In this document: positions 17,659-27,776 of the stretch, in pieces
Numbering within the stretch: position 1 is the first letter of the stretch
Layout of the letters: the number at the start of each line of letters is the position of its first letter
From: an uncultured Sphingomonadales bacterium
Lineage (GTDB): Bacteria; Pseudomonadota; Alphaproteobacteria; Sphingomonadales; Rhodothalassiaceae
Length of the DNA: 64,000 bases
Reading direction: 5' to 3'
Assembly (NCBI GenBank): GCA_947499155.1
Contig: CANMND010000001.1
Location: 186,001 to 250,000 of the forward strand
The notes under the pieces: model-generated
Told to the model about the DNA's origin: nothing
What the model saw: the letters and a program-made list of their open reading frames with translations, nothing else
Databases searched by the model: none
Position numbers and translations under genes: made by a program

Positions 17659-19113
17659 TCAGCCGCGCCAGAAGTCCGGTTCAAATAGGATAAGAACGGT
17701 AAAAAGTTCAAGTCGGCCAAGCAGCATGGCCCCTGACAGGACCCATTTTGCACCATCAGGCAAGGGGGCAAAATTACCCTTAGGCCCGATGATATCCCCT
17801 ATGCCTGGCCCCACATTATTGATGGCGGTTGCAGATGCAGACATTGCGGTCACAAAATCGAGACCCATGGCCGCCAGCACGACAGCTGTCACGGAAAAAA
17901 CCCCAACGAAAACTGCGAGAAATGCAAGAATTGAGGCCCGCACCTCACGGGTCACCTGAATCCCGCCATAATTTTGAACATCCATGCGATGCGGGCTGAT
18001 CAACTGGCGCAGATATGACCGCACAGACGCCCACAGAATTTGGTGACGATAGATTTTTATTCCGCCAGTCGTGGAGCCCGCACAGCCACCGACAAACATC
18101 AGGGCAAAAAACAGACCTATCGATGTGGTCCCCCAAAGCGTATAATCTTCGGTAGAAAATCCGGTGGTAGTCACGACCGATACGATATTAAAGGCCGCCA
18201 TACGCAGCCCCTCTTCAAGGGAAGAAGCGTGCGGCGTCGTTGTGAGCCAAAGACCGAAGCAGACAATAACTACCAGCAAAAAGCCAAGGAAACCCCTGAC
18301 CTGAACATCTTTGTATATTGCGTCCTTGTGCCCGCGAACAAAACGGATATAGGCCACAAATGGTATGGCCCCCGCCAGCATAAAGAATGCGCCAGCCCAT
18401 TGAAGGGCAGGCGACTCAAAATAGCCAAATGAGGCGTCATGGGTGGAAAACCCAGCAGTGGCGATACTGGACATTGCATGACACAAAGCGTCAAACGCAC
18501 CCATGCCCAACACCAGATAAACCATCATCGCGATAAAGGTGAGGCCAGAATAGATCACGCTGATATAGACCACAAACTGTCTGGCTCTGGGGACAATGCG
18601 TCCGGAACGTTCCGAGCTTTCGGTTTCAAAAAGCTGCATGCCACCTACACCCAGGAATGGCAGCATAATAATAGCCATCAGGATAATCCCGATACCTCCG
18701 ATCCATTGCAGCAAATGACGCCAAAACAGAATGCCTACGGGCTGAGTGTCCAAACCCGACATGACAGTTGCACCCGTCGTCGTAATACCGGACACGCTTT
18801 CAAAAATGGCGTCTGTCAAAGCCAGTGAATTGCCATAAATCAGAAATGGAAGAGACCCGGCTAGAGAAACCGACACCCAGGCAAAGGTGGTGAGTGCAAA
18901 CGCCTGCCGTCTTGACAGCTCTTCTGTCTTGCCGCTTCGGGTGGCCAGATACAGGGATCCACCGATAAATGAGGTAATGGCAGAGGAAAAGAAAAAGACG
19001 CCGGCATCGTCATTTTTATCAGCAATATCAACCAACGCCGGAAAAATCATGGCAATGGCCATGATCAGCAAAAGCATCCCACAAATATTGAGAATCGGGC
19101 GAAAGTCGATCAT
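17659..19113 (-). CDS. trkH: TrkH family potassium uptake protein
   Basis: TrkH/KtrB proteins are the membrane pore subunits of potassium uptake systems and normally work with a cytosolic TrkA or KtrA regulator, which is not in the window. The 484 aa show about ten membrane helices and four repeated pore loops with selectivity-filter glycines, for example SGITTTGATV, SSIATAGFST, SVVTTTGFST and TAINNVGPGI. AAGG lies 6 nt before the ATG. The gene is single and close to the convergent oxygenase gene. Confidence 0.92.
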   Translation of the reverse strand: MIDFRPILNICGMLLLIMAIAMIFPALVDIADKNDDAGVFFFSSAITSFIGGSLYLATRSGKTEELSRRQAFALTTFAWVSVSLAGSLPFLIYGNSLALTDAIFESVSGITTTGATVMSGLDTQPVGILFWRHLLQWIGGIGIILMAIIMLPFLGVGGMQLFETESSERSGRIVPRARQFVVYISVIYSGLTFIAMMVYLVLGMGAFDALCHAMSSIATAGFSTHDASFGYFESPALQWAGAFFMLAGAIPFVAYIRFVRGHKDAIYKDVQVRGFLGFLLVVIVCFGLWLTTTPHASSLEEGLRMAAFNIVSVVTTTGFSTEDYTLWGTTSIGLFFALMFVGGCAGSTTGGIKIYRHQILWASVRSYLRQLISPHRMDVQNYGGIQVTREVRASILAFLAVFVGVFSVTAVVLAAMGLDFVTAMSASATAINNVGPGIGDIIGPKGNFAPLPDGAKWVLSGAMLLGRLELFTVLILFEPDFWRG

Positions 19114-19155
19114 GGTGCGCCTTCGCGTGTCACTGCATCACCGCCTTATAAATAC

Positions 19156-19764
19156 CTATAAAGGTAGTCCAAATCGCAGCAGGTCTGCTTTCAGTTCATT
19201 GGCGCCGGTAAAGTGCACCCCCTGCAGCCCCTTTGCTTTCGCAGCCTCAATATTGTCGATCCGATCATCTATGAAGATGGTTGTTACCGGGTTCACACCA
19301 AATCGCTTTATTGCCAGATCGTACAGACGTGGGTCAGGCTTGACCATCCCTTCCTCGCCCGAGACAACAATGTCGTGAAACCTTTTTGAAAAAGGAAATC
19401 GTTTGCGAAAGGCCGGAAATGTCTCAGCAGAATAATTTGTGAGCGCGAAAACCGCGATTCCCTTGTCGTCCAGCGTTTCCAGAATCTTCACAGTCCCATC
19501 TATTGCAGGACCTATTGTGTCTTCCCAGCGCTCGTAAAAAAGCGCAATCAGATCATGATAAGCGGGCCACAAGCGCTGACGCTCGGCGATGCTTTCGGCA
19601 AATGGCCGTCCCCTGTCATGGTCAGTGTGCCAGCTTAGGGGCACCACCTCGTCCAGAAACCACTCCAACTCGTCAGGGTCCTGGATAAGTTGTGAATAGA
19701 GCAGACGCGGGTCCCATTTGACCAGTACATTACCAATATCAAAAATCACCGCATCAACAGTCAT
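19156..19764 (-). CDS. HAD-IA family hydrolase
   Basis: The haloacid dehalogenase fold is marked by IFDIGNVLVKWD (nucleophile Asp9), ALTNYS in the middle and KPDPRLYDLAIKRF followed by FIDDRIDNIEAA, which supplies the distal acidic pair. The 202-aa size and the DIGN form of motif I match YihX-like sugar phosphatases and HAD-IA phosphatases. The substrate cannot be read from the sequence. AAGGG lies about 12 nt before the ATG. Confidence 0.88.
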   Translation of the reverse strand: MTVDAVIFDIGNVLVKWDPRLLYSQLIQDPDELEWFLDEVVPLSWHTDHDRGRPFAESIAERQRLWPAYHDLIALFYERWEDTIGPAIDGTVKILETLDDKGIAVFALTNYSAETFPAFRKRFPFSKRFHDIVVSGEEGMVKPDPRLYDLAIKRFGVNPVTTIFIDDRIDNIEAAKAKGLQGVHFTGANELKADLLRFGLPL

Positions 19765-19859
19765 GACTTGGCTTGCCCTTCCCCACAGACAAAGCCGCCC
19801 CCAGTCCTTGCCAGGCGCGGCTTAATCAACAGATAGCATCATAAGACGAGTACCGGGAT

Positions 19860-19985
19860 TTAGCCCTGACGCGCTTTGAAGCGGCGATTCGTCTTGTTGA
19901 TGACATAGATACGGCCCTTGCGACGGATCACGCGACAATCGCGATGCCGCGTCTTCAGGGATTTAATTGAATTTCTAACTTTCAT
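19860..19985 (-). CDS. rpmJ: Ribosomal protein bL36
   Basis: The 41-aa product [18 protein letters not shown]... ending NRRFKARQG is the alphaproteobacterial form of large-subunit protein bL36. Only one cysteine remains, so the zinc ribbon of the classical C+ form is absent. It stands alone, as is usual for this lineage. A longer in-frame ORF reaches 20120, but bL36 starts at this ATG. A strong stem-loop lies about 220 nt upstream. Confidence 0.97.
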   Translation of the reverse strand: MKVRNSIKSLKTRHRDCRVIRRKGRIYVINKTNRRFKARQG

Positions 19986-20534
19986 CACATGAACCCAAGG
20001 TGACAACAGGCACTGGCAAACAATCGCCGACGCCATTAATTCCAATGAGGGGCGGACCATATGGACACACCTGACATCTGTCAAGCGCCAACATCCCATA
20101 AAATCAACTGGATCCCCCATTCTGCAGATTTAAAAAAGCGATGGTCTTTCGTCTTTCCTGCACATCCTAATCGGCTGATAAAGATGTGTGCTCTGCGCAG
20201 CAAGAAGGCGATCTTGCACGATGCAAGGTCGCCTTCATTCGCCGCGCCTGGTAAGGTGCGGTACCATGCTGTCAAGGCACCCTGACTAAGTCAGAACCCT
20301 TGGCCAGTGGCTGTATTGTAGCTCATTTTTTCAAAAAAAGCAGCGCCCATCGGCAGAGTCAGTTTCGGCACTGCAAGATCAATGGTCTATCCACTCGGGG
20401 ATATAGGCGATCCAAGTTTTACGCCTGCATTTTTTGCGAATCACATTAGGAAACTACCATAAAAACGTCTTTGTTATTCGCTACTGGATCAGACACACTT
20501 GCCTTTACGACTTCCTCTCCATTAACGTGCGGTG
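19986..20534. other. Intergenic region between rpmJ and the DUF4136 gene
   Basis: About 550 nt without a credible gene. Short ORFs here lack ribosome sites and any recognisable family. The stretch holds a strong hairpin at 20205-20235, an A/T-rich run near 20325-20340 and, at its ends, the divergent promoter regions of rpmJ and the lipoprotein gene. Confidence 0.6.
20205..20235. repeat. 13-bp stem-loop upstream of rpmJ
   Basis: AAGGCGATCTTGC pairs with GCAAGGTCGCCTT around a 5-nt loop, with one G-T wobble. No T-rich tail follows on either strand, so a simple terminator is unlikely. It may be a regulatory element or a leader hairpin of the rpmJ transcript. Confidence 0.6.
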
Positions 20535-21140
20535 ATGACCATGAACACACGGAATTCAAGAATTACTCTGATATTTGGGCTGGCACTTCTGGTGGCAGCC
20601 TGTTCCAGCTCCGTCTTCAAGGCCGACGTTACACGCTTTCACGGTCAATCTGTCGAAAACTATCTCGGCCAAAGCGTTATTATTCGCCCCATAGAAGGCA
20701 TGACAGGCAATCTTGAGTTTTCGTCTTATGCCGCCATGGTCGGGCAAAAACTGGGTGAGTTGGGGTTCACTCCAGCTGGAGCCAAAACCCCGGACATTGT
20801 GGCTCAGCTTGACTATCATATAACTCCAATTGCCACTGCATCCAGCTCCGGTGCCAGCATGAGCATTGGTGCTGGCAGTTTTGGGCGGCGAAGTGGTGTC
20901 GGGGGTGGCGTCAGTTTTCCAGTCGGCGAAAGCAAGCAGAAAACCGCCTATAGCAGACGTTTGGAACTTGTACTGATTGACCAGGCCAGCGGCACACGCA
21001 TCTGGGAAGGCAGGGCAATGTCCGAGGGTACACAAGCAGATCCCCAGATCATTATTCCCCTTCTTGCCGAAGCCCTATTAAGTGAATTCCCCGGTCTGTC
21101 GGGACAGACCGTCACCGTAAAAATAAACCCTGAGCAATAG
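20535..21140 (+). CDS. DUF4136-like lipoprotein
   Basis: The 201-aa product has an N-terminal signal with lipobox LLVAAC (acylated Cys23), so it should sit in the outer or inner membrane. The remainder resembles DUF4136 proteins: a central glycine-rich loop (SIGAGSFGRRSGVGGG) and a C-terminal LVLIDQASGTRIWEGRA pattern. Such proteins have no assigned function. A GTG precedes the ATG by one codon, so the start could be 20532. It is followed by an M14 peptidase gene after 46 nt. Confidence 0.75.
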   Translation: MTMNTRNSRITLIFGLALLVAACSSSVFKADVTRFHGQSVENYLGQSVIIRPIEGMTGNLEFSSYAAMVGQKLGELGFTPAGAKTPDIVAQLDYHITPIATASSSGASMSIGAGSFGRRSGVGGGVSFPVGESKQKTAYSRRLELVLIDQASGTRIWEGRAMSEGTQADPQIIIPLLAEALLSEFPGLSGQTVTVKINPEQ

Positions 21141-21186
21141 TTTTAAGTTTCACATCACACAAACAAAAGAAACGGACACAATAAAA

Positions 21187-22314
21187 ATGGATATCAGTAG
21201 CAGTTTCGATGGTGGAAATATCGAGGTACTTGGACCGGGAGGACCACATACAATCCGGCTGGCCATTCGCAAGGACAGTAATTCCGACTTCTTTCAATGG
21301 TTTTACTTCCGCGGTACGGGCGGACAAAGGATCAGCAGCAGAATCATCATCGAAAATGCTGGAGACAGCAGTTATCCTGATGGCTGGAAAAACTATTCGG
21401 CCGTGGCCTCTTATGATCGAAAAACCTGGTTTCGCGTGCCAACGGAGTTTGACGGGAAAAAGCTGACAATCTCGCACACACCAGAATCCGATGTAGTCTG
21501 GTACGCTTATTTTACTCCTTACTCCATGGACCGTCATGCGGAAATGATTGCTGGTGCGGCCACCCACCCCTTATGTCGCGTTCGTTCTCTGGGCCAAACC
21601 ATTGATGGACAGGACATCGACATGATCGAACTGGGATCAGGTGGTCCGGAAGGCAAGAAAATCTGGATGATCGCCCGTCAGCATCCCGGTGAAACCATGG
21701 CGCAGTGGTGGATGGAGGGCATGCTTGATCGCTTGCTCGATTTTGACGACCCTGTCTCCCGGCGCCTGCTGTCTAAAGCGCGGTTTTATATTGTCCCCAA
21801 CATGAACCCGGATGGATCCAGGAGGGGGAATCTCAGAACCAATGCCGCGGGTGTCAATCTCAACCGCGTTTGGAATAATCCTAGTGAGAAAACCAGCCCT
21901 GAAGTCTACTGGGTCCGCAAAAATATGGAACGCCTAGGTGTCGACTTTCACCTCGATGTCCATGGTGATGAAGCAATCCCCTATAACTTCATCGCGGGAT
22001 TTGAAAGCATTCCATCTGTCACGGAAAAGCAGACCCAATTGCTGGAACGCTATAAAAATGCTCTGGAAACCGCCAATCCTGACTTTCAGACCGAGCACGG
22101 TTATCCACTTGAAGAGCCCGGCAGTTCCGATCTGAAAAAATGCACAGACTGGGTGGCAGAGACCTTCGGTTGCCTGGCCATGACCCTGGAAATGCCTTTT
22201 AAGGACAATGCTGCAGCACCTGAGTCCACTTTTGGCTGGTCGGCTGAAAGGTCCCAGCTTATGGGCAGATCCTCTCTTGATGCACTTTTGGCGGTTATCG
22301 ACGACCTGCGCTAG
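21187..22314 (+). CDS. M14 family zinc carboxypeptidase (cytosolic type)
   Basis: The protein has the beta-sandwich N-terminal domain found in Nna1/AGBL-like peptidases (residues 1-120) and the M14 catalytic domain. Zinc ligands are His166 and Glu169 in RQHPGET, and His259 in DVHGDE; the catalytic Glu335 lies in TLEMPFKD. NMNPDGSRRGNLRTN and GVNLNRVW are the usual substrate-binding stretches. It lacks a signal peptide, so it is cytoplasmic. Eukaryotic relatives remove glutamates from protein tails, but bacterial substrates are unknown. The family length is about 375 aa, as here. Confidence 0.92.
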   Translation: MDISSSFDGGNIEVLGPGGPHTIRLAIRKDSNSDFFQWFYFRGTGGQRISSRIIIENAGDSSYPDGWKNYSAVASYDRKTWFRVPTEFDGKKLTISHTPESDVVWYAYFTPYSMDRHAEMIAGAATHPLCRVRSLGQTIDGQDIDMIELGSGGPEGKKIWMIARQHPGETMAQWWMEGMLDRLLDFDDPVSRRLLSKARFYIVPNMNPDGSRRGNLRTNAAGVNLNRVWNNPSEKTSPEVYWVRKNMERLGVDFHLDVHGDEAIPYNFIAGFESIPSVTEKQTQLLERYKNALETANPDFQTEHGYPLEEPGSSDLKKCTDWVAETFGCLAMTLEMPFKDNAAAPESTFGWSAERSQLMGRSSLDALLAVIDDLR

Positions 22315-22330
22315 GCCTTTGATCATACTC

Positions 22331-22369
22331 CTTGTCTGGCATGCGCACACAGATGCGCTGCCGGACAAG
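22331..22369. terminator. Hairpin between convergent genes, likely terminator
   Basis: CTTGTCTGGCATGCGCA pairs with TGCGCTGCCGGACAAG with one wobble and one bulge. It lies 17 nt after the M14 peptidase stop and about 70 nt before the stop of the convergent DUF2336 gene. No clear T-tract follows. Confidence 0.5.
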
Positions 22370-22436
22370 ACCACAATATGTCCTGATTGCACTTCTTTGA
22401 CAGGAGTAAGGCCTAGCCCCTATGGCCTGCTGTCGT

Positions 22437-23399
22437 TCATTTATTCGAAAGTTTCAGGCCAGCGCTGTATGCTCGCAAGAGACGCGGGACTTCTTCATTG
22501 CCAAAACCACATTTATTCAGAAGCTTTTGTTGGCGTGCACCACATTTAGATCGCAAAACAGCTTTTACGGCCTCGATATCAATGCCGCTTTTATAAGCTA
22601 CAGCCTTTTCAAACAGCCTGATCCCTCCTCGTGCAGCTATATCGGCAAGGAATCGATCTGTCATGGCCCCATGCTGTTCCATGTGACGGATATAGCAATT
22701 GAGAGCGCCATAGCTTGCCCCCTTTGCCCAATGCAGAAATGAGTGAGCCTTTGTCCTCTCCCCCAGTTCTTCTGCCACAGCATCGTTAAGTCCATATTCG
22801 CGCACCAGTGCCACACGGCACGCGGCTGACACCCTGTCTATCAGCCGGTAGATGACACTTAACGGCAAATCTCCGCGCTTGCCGAGGCTCTCCATTATCG
22901 CGTGTTCACTACCGAAGCGGTCCAGCACTTCCTCAATGGCAAGACTTAGGTCCGCACCGGGATTACGGACAAGGAATATTACCGAGCGTTCCGTACCCGC
23001 TTCGGCAATAGCCAAGGAAACGATATCGGGAACGCGAGGCCGCCTTGCTATGGCAATGCGAGCCGACTCTCTCAAGCTGCGTGCCAGAATTGCCAAATCC
23101 TCATCTTCAAACACTTCGGCATTTGCAAGGAAACTGGATGACACCTCTTCCACATCGCGGGCGATCCGTTCCGCCAAATCGCGAGACAGGCATTTTGCAG
23201 AACGCAACTCGAACGCAAGTGTGCGACGAACCTCCATATTCAGATCCTGAGCAAGCTTCATGGCAACCTGCTCCACCACCAGGCGCTCTTCATCCGTATG
23301 GCGGTCAATCAGGAATCGGCCGACTTTCCTGGCAAGTACAATCTTTTCCAGGTGAGTTGGATCTGCTCCTTGTGTTGATTTAAGGCCCATATATCCCAT
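22437..23399 (-). CDS. DUF2336 domain protein
   Basis: This 320-aa protein belongs to DUF2336, an alpha-helical family of repeated, HEAT-like helices common in alphaproteobacteria. The repeating pattern of RRTLAFELR, ARSLRESARIAIARRP and SVIFLVRNPGADLSLAIEEVL fits such repeats. No enzyme motif is present, so a protein-binding role is likely. The start could be the ATG at 23399 or one at 23390. A related domain occurs in the gene at 25340. Confidence 0.85.
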   Translation of the reverse strand: MGYMGLKSTQGADPTHLEKIVLARKVGRFLIDRHTDEERLVVEQVAMKLAQDLNMEVRRTLAFELRSAKCLSRDLAERIARDVEEVSSSFLANAEVFEDEDLAILARSLRESARIAIARRPRVPDIVSLAIAEAGTERSVIFLVRNPGADLSLAIEEVLDRFGSEHAIMESLGKRGDLPLSVIYRLIDRVSAACRVALVREYGLNDAVAEELGERTKAHSFLHWAKGASYGALNCYIRHMEQHGAMTDRFLADIAARGGIRLFEKAVAYKSGIDIEAVKAVLRSKCGARQQKLLNKCGFGNEEVPRLLRAYSAGLKLSNK

Positions 23400-23512
23400 C
23401 GCATATTCTTGGATCAGCGCATCAGGAAGACTTGCAGATCCACACTTCCAAAATCAGAGTATAAAATTCTCCTTAACAACCAGTGAAACCGATACCACGC
23501 AATGACAGTCTG

Positions 23513-24541
23513 TCAGGACAAAACAGAGTCGATAAAGTGCTGTGCTGCCGGGACATACCAGGGCAAAGCTGTGCACTTACCATGGAATCCCACATGTCCA
23601 CCGCCATCGGTCACAACCACCGCAACAGAACCATGACTGGGCCATGAAGTCTGCTGATAGCCTTTAACTGGAATCCATGGATCGTCATTACTGTGGACAG
23701 CAAACACCGGCAACGTAATCTGGTTGGACACACGTTGCATCGATGCATCATGATAATAGGCGTCAACCGAAGCGAACCCATGGGTTGGTGCTACGATCGC
23801 AGCATCAAAAGCCCTGATGCTGCTGAGCGCCGGCAAATGCAGCGCCATAGGACTGTCAGGTGCAAGCCATCCTCTGGCGTCATTTTTCATCCAGCGCACG
23901 AGGGCTGCGTGATAGAGTCTGTTCCGCTTGGCAGCAATACGCTCTTGAACAGCAAAAAGATCAACTGGTGCGCATACCGTCATAACTCCGGCCAGACACC
24001 CCAGTTCGCCCCCCTCCCCAGCCAGACGCAAAAGCATGTGACCGCCCAGGGAAAAACCGATTGCAATGACAGGCCGTTCCCCAAAAATTTCCTCACACCA
24101 GCCGAGTACATCGCGCAGATCAGCGGTAAGCCCTGCATGATAGGGACCACGACTGGTTTTGACCGATGGCCCAGCCCCGCGCAAATTAAGGCGTAAAATA
24201 TCGTATCCGGCTTCCGATAATCCCTTCGCCGCAAGCCGCATATATACGCTGTCTTCGCACCCGCCCATGCCATGTACAAGCAAGATTAGCGGCCCTTTTC
24301 CCAAACCATTGGCCGACCGGTCCATAGTCAGGGAAAGGCTGCCTGCACCGGTAGAGCGCAAGGGGACGTTCCAGCGTTTTATATCGGTATTAAGACGGGG
24401 AGCCACAACGATCTTGTTGCGCACAGTCTGAAGATCGCCGCCAAGCCACGGGGCGCGGGGCAGAAATGGCGGCAACTTACACAGCCACTCCGACTTTTTA
24501 CCGCTTTCAACCAGTGTTAGTCCCGATGCCATGTCTTTCAT
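23513..24541 (-). CDS. YheT-like alpha/beta hydrolase
   Basis: The alpha/beta-hydrolase triad is visible: Ser in GFSLGGH, Asp in HSNDDPW and His in GGHVGFHG. LLVHGMGGCEDSVYMR gives the oxyanion stretch. The N-terminal WLGGDLQTVRNK matches the family called YheT or AB-hydrolase 4, whose bacterial substrates are esters of unknown nature. The length (342 aa) is normal. No membrane segment is seen. It lies 101 nt from the Lrp regulator and is probably transcribed separately. Confidence 0.9.
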   Translation of the reverse strand: MKDMASGLTLVESGKKSEWLCKLPPFLPRAPWLGGDLQTVRNKIVVAPRLNTDIKRWNVPLRSTGAGSLSLTMDRSANGLGKGPLILLVHGMGGCEDSVYMRLAAKGLSEAGYDILRLNLRGAGPSVKTSRGPYHAGLTADLRDVLGWCEEIFGERPVIAIGFSLGGHMLLRLAGEGGELGCLAGVMTVCAPVDLFAVQERIAAKRNRLYHAALVRWMKNDARGWLAPDSPMALHLPALSSIRAFDAAIVAPTHGFASVDAYYHDASMQRVSNQITLPVFAVHSNDDPWIPVKGYQQTSWPSHGSVAVVVTDGGGHVGFHGKCTALPWYVPAAQHFIDSVLS

Positions 24542-24642
24542 TACCGTATACTGTCACGGCAAAATGGCACAAAAGTGACCCATTCTGATGGTGAATGGGT
24601 TCACTCCTTCCTTGACGAGGTGTCTCATTTACTAAAGGTGGA

Positions 24643-25125
24643 TTATTTCTGTGGTGGTGGCAATGGAACGCCTGGCACTCGTTTTGATGATCGAATTGTT
24701 AGGGAAGTCTTAACGCTCTCCACGTTAGCCGAAGGAGTAAGATCAGAGGTGAGGAAACGCTGGAATTCAGCCAAGTCTCTGGCAACAATCTTCAGAATGA
24801 AGTCAATTTCCCCGTTCAGCATAAAACATTCGCGAACCAACGGCCAGCCTGCCACCTGCTTTTCAAAAGTCTGCAAGTCTGCATCAGCCTGACTGCGCAG
24901 AGACACCAGTGCAAATACCGTTATGCCAAAACCCAGGGCTTCCTGATTAAGGTCTGCGTGGTAACCGCGAATAAATCCCGATTCCTCCAGCGCCCTGACG
25001 CGGCGCAAACATGGTGGTGCCGTAATCCCCACCCGCTCCGCCAGATCCACATTTGTCATTCGTCCATCATCTTGCAAATTTGCAAGAATCTTCATATCAA
25101 CGGCGTCCAGTTTAACCCTGGCCAT
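24643..25125 (-). CDS. Lrp/AsnC family transcriptional regulator
   Basis: Lrp proteins bind DNA as octameric assemblies and respond to amino acids. The 160-aa product has an N-terminal helix-turn-helix (NVDLAERVGITAPPCLRRVRALEE, about 24-47) and a C-terminal RAM ligand domain. The start is the ATG at 25125, with GGAG 9 nt upstream; a longer in-frame ORF upstream has no support. In many alphaproteobacteria an Lrp gene lies next to trxB. Here the trxB gene follows the DUF2336/PAS-like gene 1.6 kb away. The intergenic space of about 200 nt is AT-rich and could carry its operator. Confidence 0.9.
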   Translation of the reverse strand: MARVKLDAVDMKILANLQDDGRMTNVDLAERVGITAPPCLRRVRALEESGFIRGYHADLNQEALGFGITVFALVSLRSQADADLQTFEKQVAGWPLVRECFMLNGEIDFILKIVARDLAEFQRFLTSDLTPSANVESVKTSLTIRSSKRVPGVPLPPPQK

Positions 25126-25339
25126 GCATTTTCGCTCCATTTCGTATAATAGCGTGTAAAGTAACCGTAATTCGCAGAATTGCAAAATATTATTATAAGA
25201 GCTGCTTATGAAGTTGCCAAGATGGCGTTTAACAAGATATGGGCATTTGCCTCTGCGAGAAGAAGTGGGCAGACTGCCATGTGCGTATATGAAATAGTAC
25301 CACGTGAGAAGCGCATATATTGGCTGGAGTGAAGCCGGA

Positions 25340-26593
25340 ATGGACGAAGCCAAGACACATGACACTGAAGAGCGCACAGCTCTTTTTACGACATTGGCTG
25401 GCCACCTGCTGGACGATACGCGACCTGTTTCCGATCTGGACCGGGCCCATTTGCTGAGACTGCTGACCAGTCTTTTAAAAGTCGCAGATAAAAGCACCCG
25501 GCGTATCTTTATCGAACAAATGGCGCAGCAAGCAACACCACCCAAGGACCTTGCAATGCTGCTGGCTCAAGATGACGCAGACCTCGCCGGTCCCGTTTTG
25601 CGTAATGTCCCTTTCACACAAAAAGAGCTTATAGAACTGGTGACCCGCACCGGTCCTGAGCATCATATCGAAATCGCCAAACGCGCTGACCTAACTCTTG
25701 ATGTATGGCTGGCACTCGCCCGGGCGGCAGCGCGACGGGGACATCGGACAAAAGACATTGCTGACAAAAAGCCGGAAGTTCGCACCCAGGACATACCATC
25801 ACAGCACCCGGAACCGTCAGTTGAACAGCTGCACGTAACAGGAAACGCAGGCATACAAAAAGATGCCGCTCTATCGTCGCGCGAAACAGGGCCAGTGCAT
25901 GCACATAATGTGCATCCTGCCAAAAGACCCTTTGCAGCGACTGCAAATGTTCGACCCCTGACAACGCCAGGCAGCTACGATGCAGAGCAAAGTGAGACTT
26001 TCTCTGAGCCGGACATGGGTAAAGGACCCGATCAAATCCCACAATCGTCCCTAGATGATACAGATGCCACCAGCTGGCGGTTTGAGACCACTCGAAATGG
26101 GCGGATCTATCGGCTTTCACCTAACGCGCAATTGGCTTTTGGTCCGGGCGTACACAGCCTGATTGGTGAATATTTTGCGCCAGCCCTCCAGTCCCGCTCC
26201 GCCGCCCCTTGCGCAGATGAAGTGGGTGGAGCCATGAGCAGGCGCGTGCCCTTGCGTGATATCATTGTTGAGACCATAACATCCAGCGGACAGCCCTATT
26301 GCTGGTCCTTGCGAGGAAAGCCGCGATTCTCTTTTCCTGATGGCCGATTCGAGGGCTATTCTGGCGTCGCATATGATCTGAATGCACGTCATAATATGCA
26401 ACAGGCCCCCGAACACGCAGGAGAATTGCTGAACCGTATGGCCCGTGCGGCTGACCGCCTGGCGGAAGAAACCAGCTTGCCTGAACTGGAAGACTACGCC
26501 AGGGCCATGCGGGACTGCGTCGAAGCGCTGATGTCAATGCCAGCTTCAATTCGCGTTAGAGGTGCATCATCTGCAGTACGGGACACCGACTGA
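25340..26593 (+). CDS. DUF2336-like protein with PAS-like C-terminal domain
   Basis: Not recognised as a whole. Residues 1-130 are helical and repeat-like, with RRIFIEQMAQQ, PKDLAMLLAQDDADLAGPVL and LIELVTRTGPEHHIEIAKRA patterns similar to the DUF2336 gene at 22437. Residues 140-240 are low-complexity and charged, probably disordered. The C-terminal 150 residues include NGRIYRLSPNAQLAFG and FSFPDGRFEGYSGVAYD, which resemble the PAS sensor of PdhS-type kinases, but no kinase domain follows. The start at 25340 has a weak GGAG site 10 nt upstream. It may be a scaffold or partner for a two-component system. Confidence 0.6.
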   Translation: MDEAKTHDTEERTALFTTLAGHLLDDTRPVSDLDRAHLLRLLTSLLKVADKSTRRIFIEQMAQQATPPKDLAMLLAQDDADLAGPVLRNVPFTQKELIELVTRTGPEHHIEIAKRADLTLDVWLALARAAARRGHRTKDIADKKPEVRTQDIPSQHPEPSVEQLHVTGNAGIQKDAALSSRETGPVHAHNVHPAKRPFAATANVRPLTTPGSYDAEQSETFSEPDMGKGPDQIPQSSLDDTDATSWRFETTRNGRIYRLSPNAQLAFGPGVHSLIGEYFAPALQSRSAAPCADEVGGAMSRRVPLRDIIVETITSSGQPYCWSLRGKPRFSFPDGRFEGYSGVAYDLNARHNMQQAPEHAGELLNRMARAADRLAEETSLPELEDYARAMRDCVEALMSMPASIRVRGASSAVRDTD

Positions 26594-26723
26594 TCTCTTT
26601 GCGGCGAATCCTTGCACCCCTTGACGTCGGCCTATACATAAAGGCGAATATGCATGGTACGAGCCATGTACAAGGCACGTCCAAACTCAAACCGCGCCCT
26701 TATGAGCGTGTGGAGACCGTTAA

Positions 26724-27695
<972 letters not shown>

Positions 27696-27735
27696 TTACT
27701 GGGACGGCCCTTACCGCCTTACCCTTAAACAATCG

Positions 27736-27770
27736 CCCCACAGACAGGCTCACCAGGCTTGTCTGCGGGG
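27736..27770 (+). terminator. Rho-independent terminator after trxB
   Basis: CCCCACAGACAGGC pairs with GCTTGTCTGCGGGG around a 7-nt loop, with one mismatch and one wobble, followed by TAAATTTTAAAT. It lies between convergent trxB and the chemoreceptor gene and could work on both strands. Confidence 0.7.
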
Positions 27771-27776
27771 TAAATT

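Noticed and set aside
19986-20120. Longer start for bL36
   Set aside because: The extra 45 residues are not part of bL36, whose sequence begins at the ATG at 19985.
20061-20285. 74-residue plus-strand ORF between rpmJ and the lipoprotein
   Set aside because: It runs through the 20205-20235 hairpin, lacks a ribosome site and has no family pattern.
25126-25545. N-terminal extension of the Lrp regulator
   Set aside because: It crosses the AT-rich intergenic region and the start of the divergent gene; the ATG at 25125 has a ribosome site and gives a typical Lrp.
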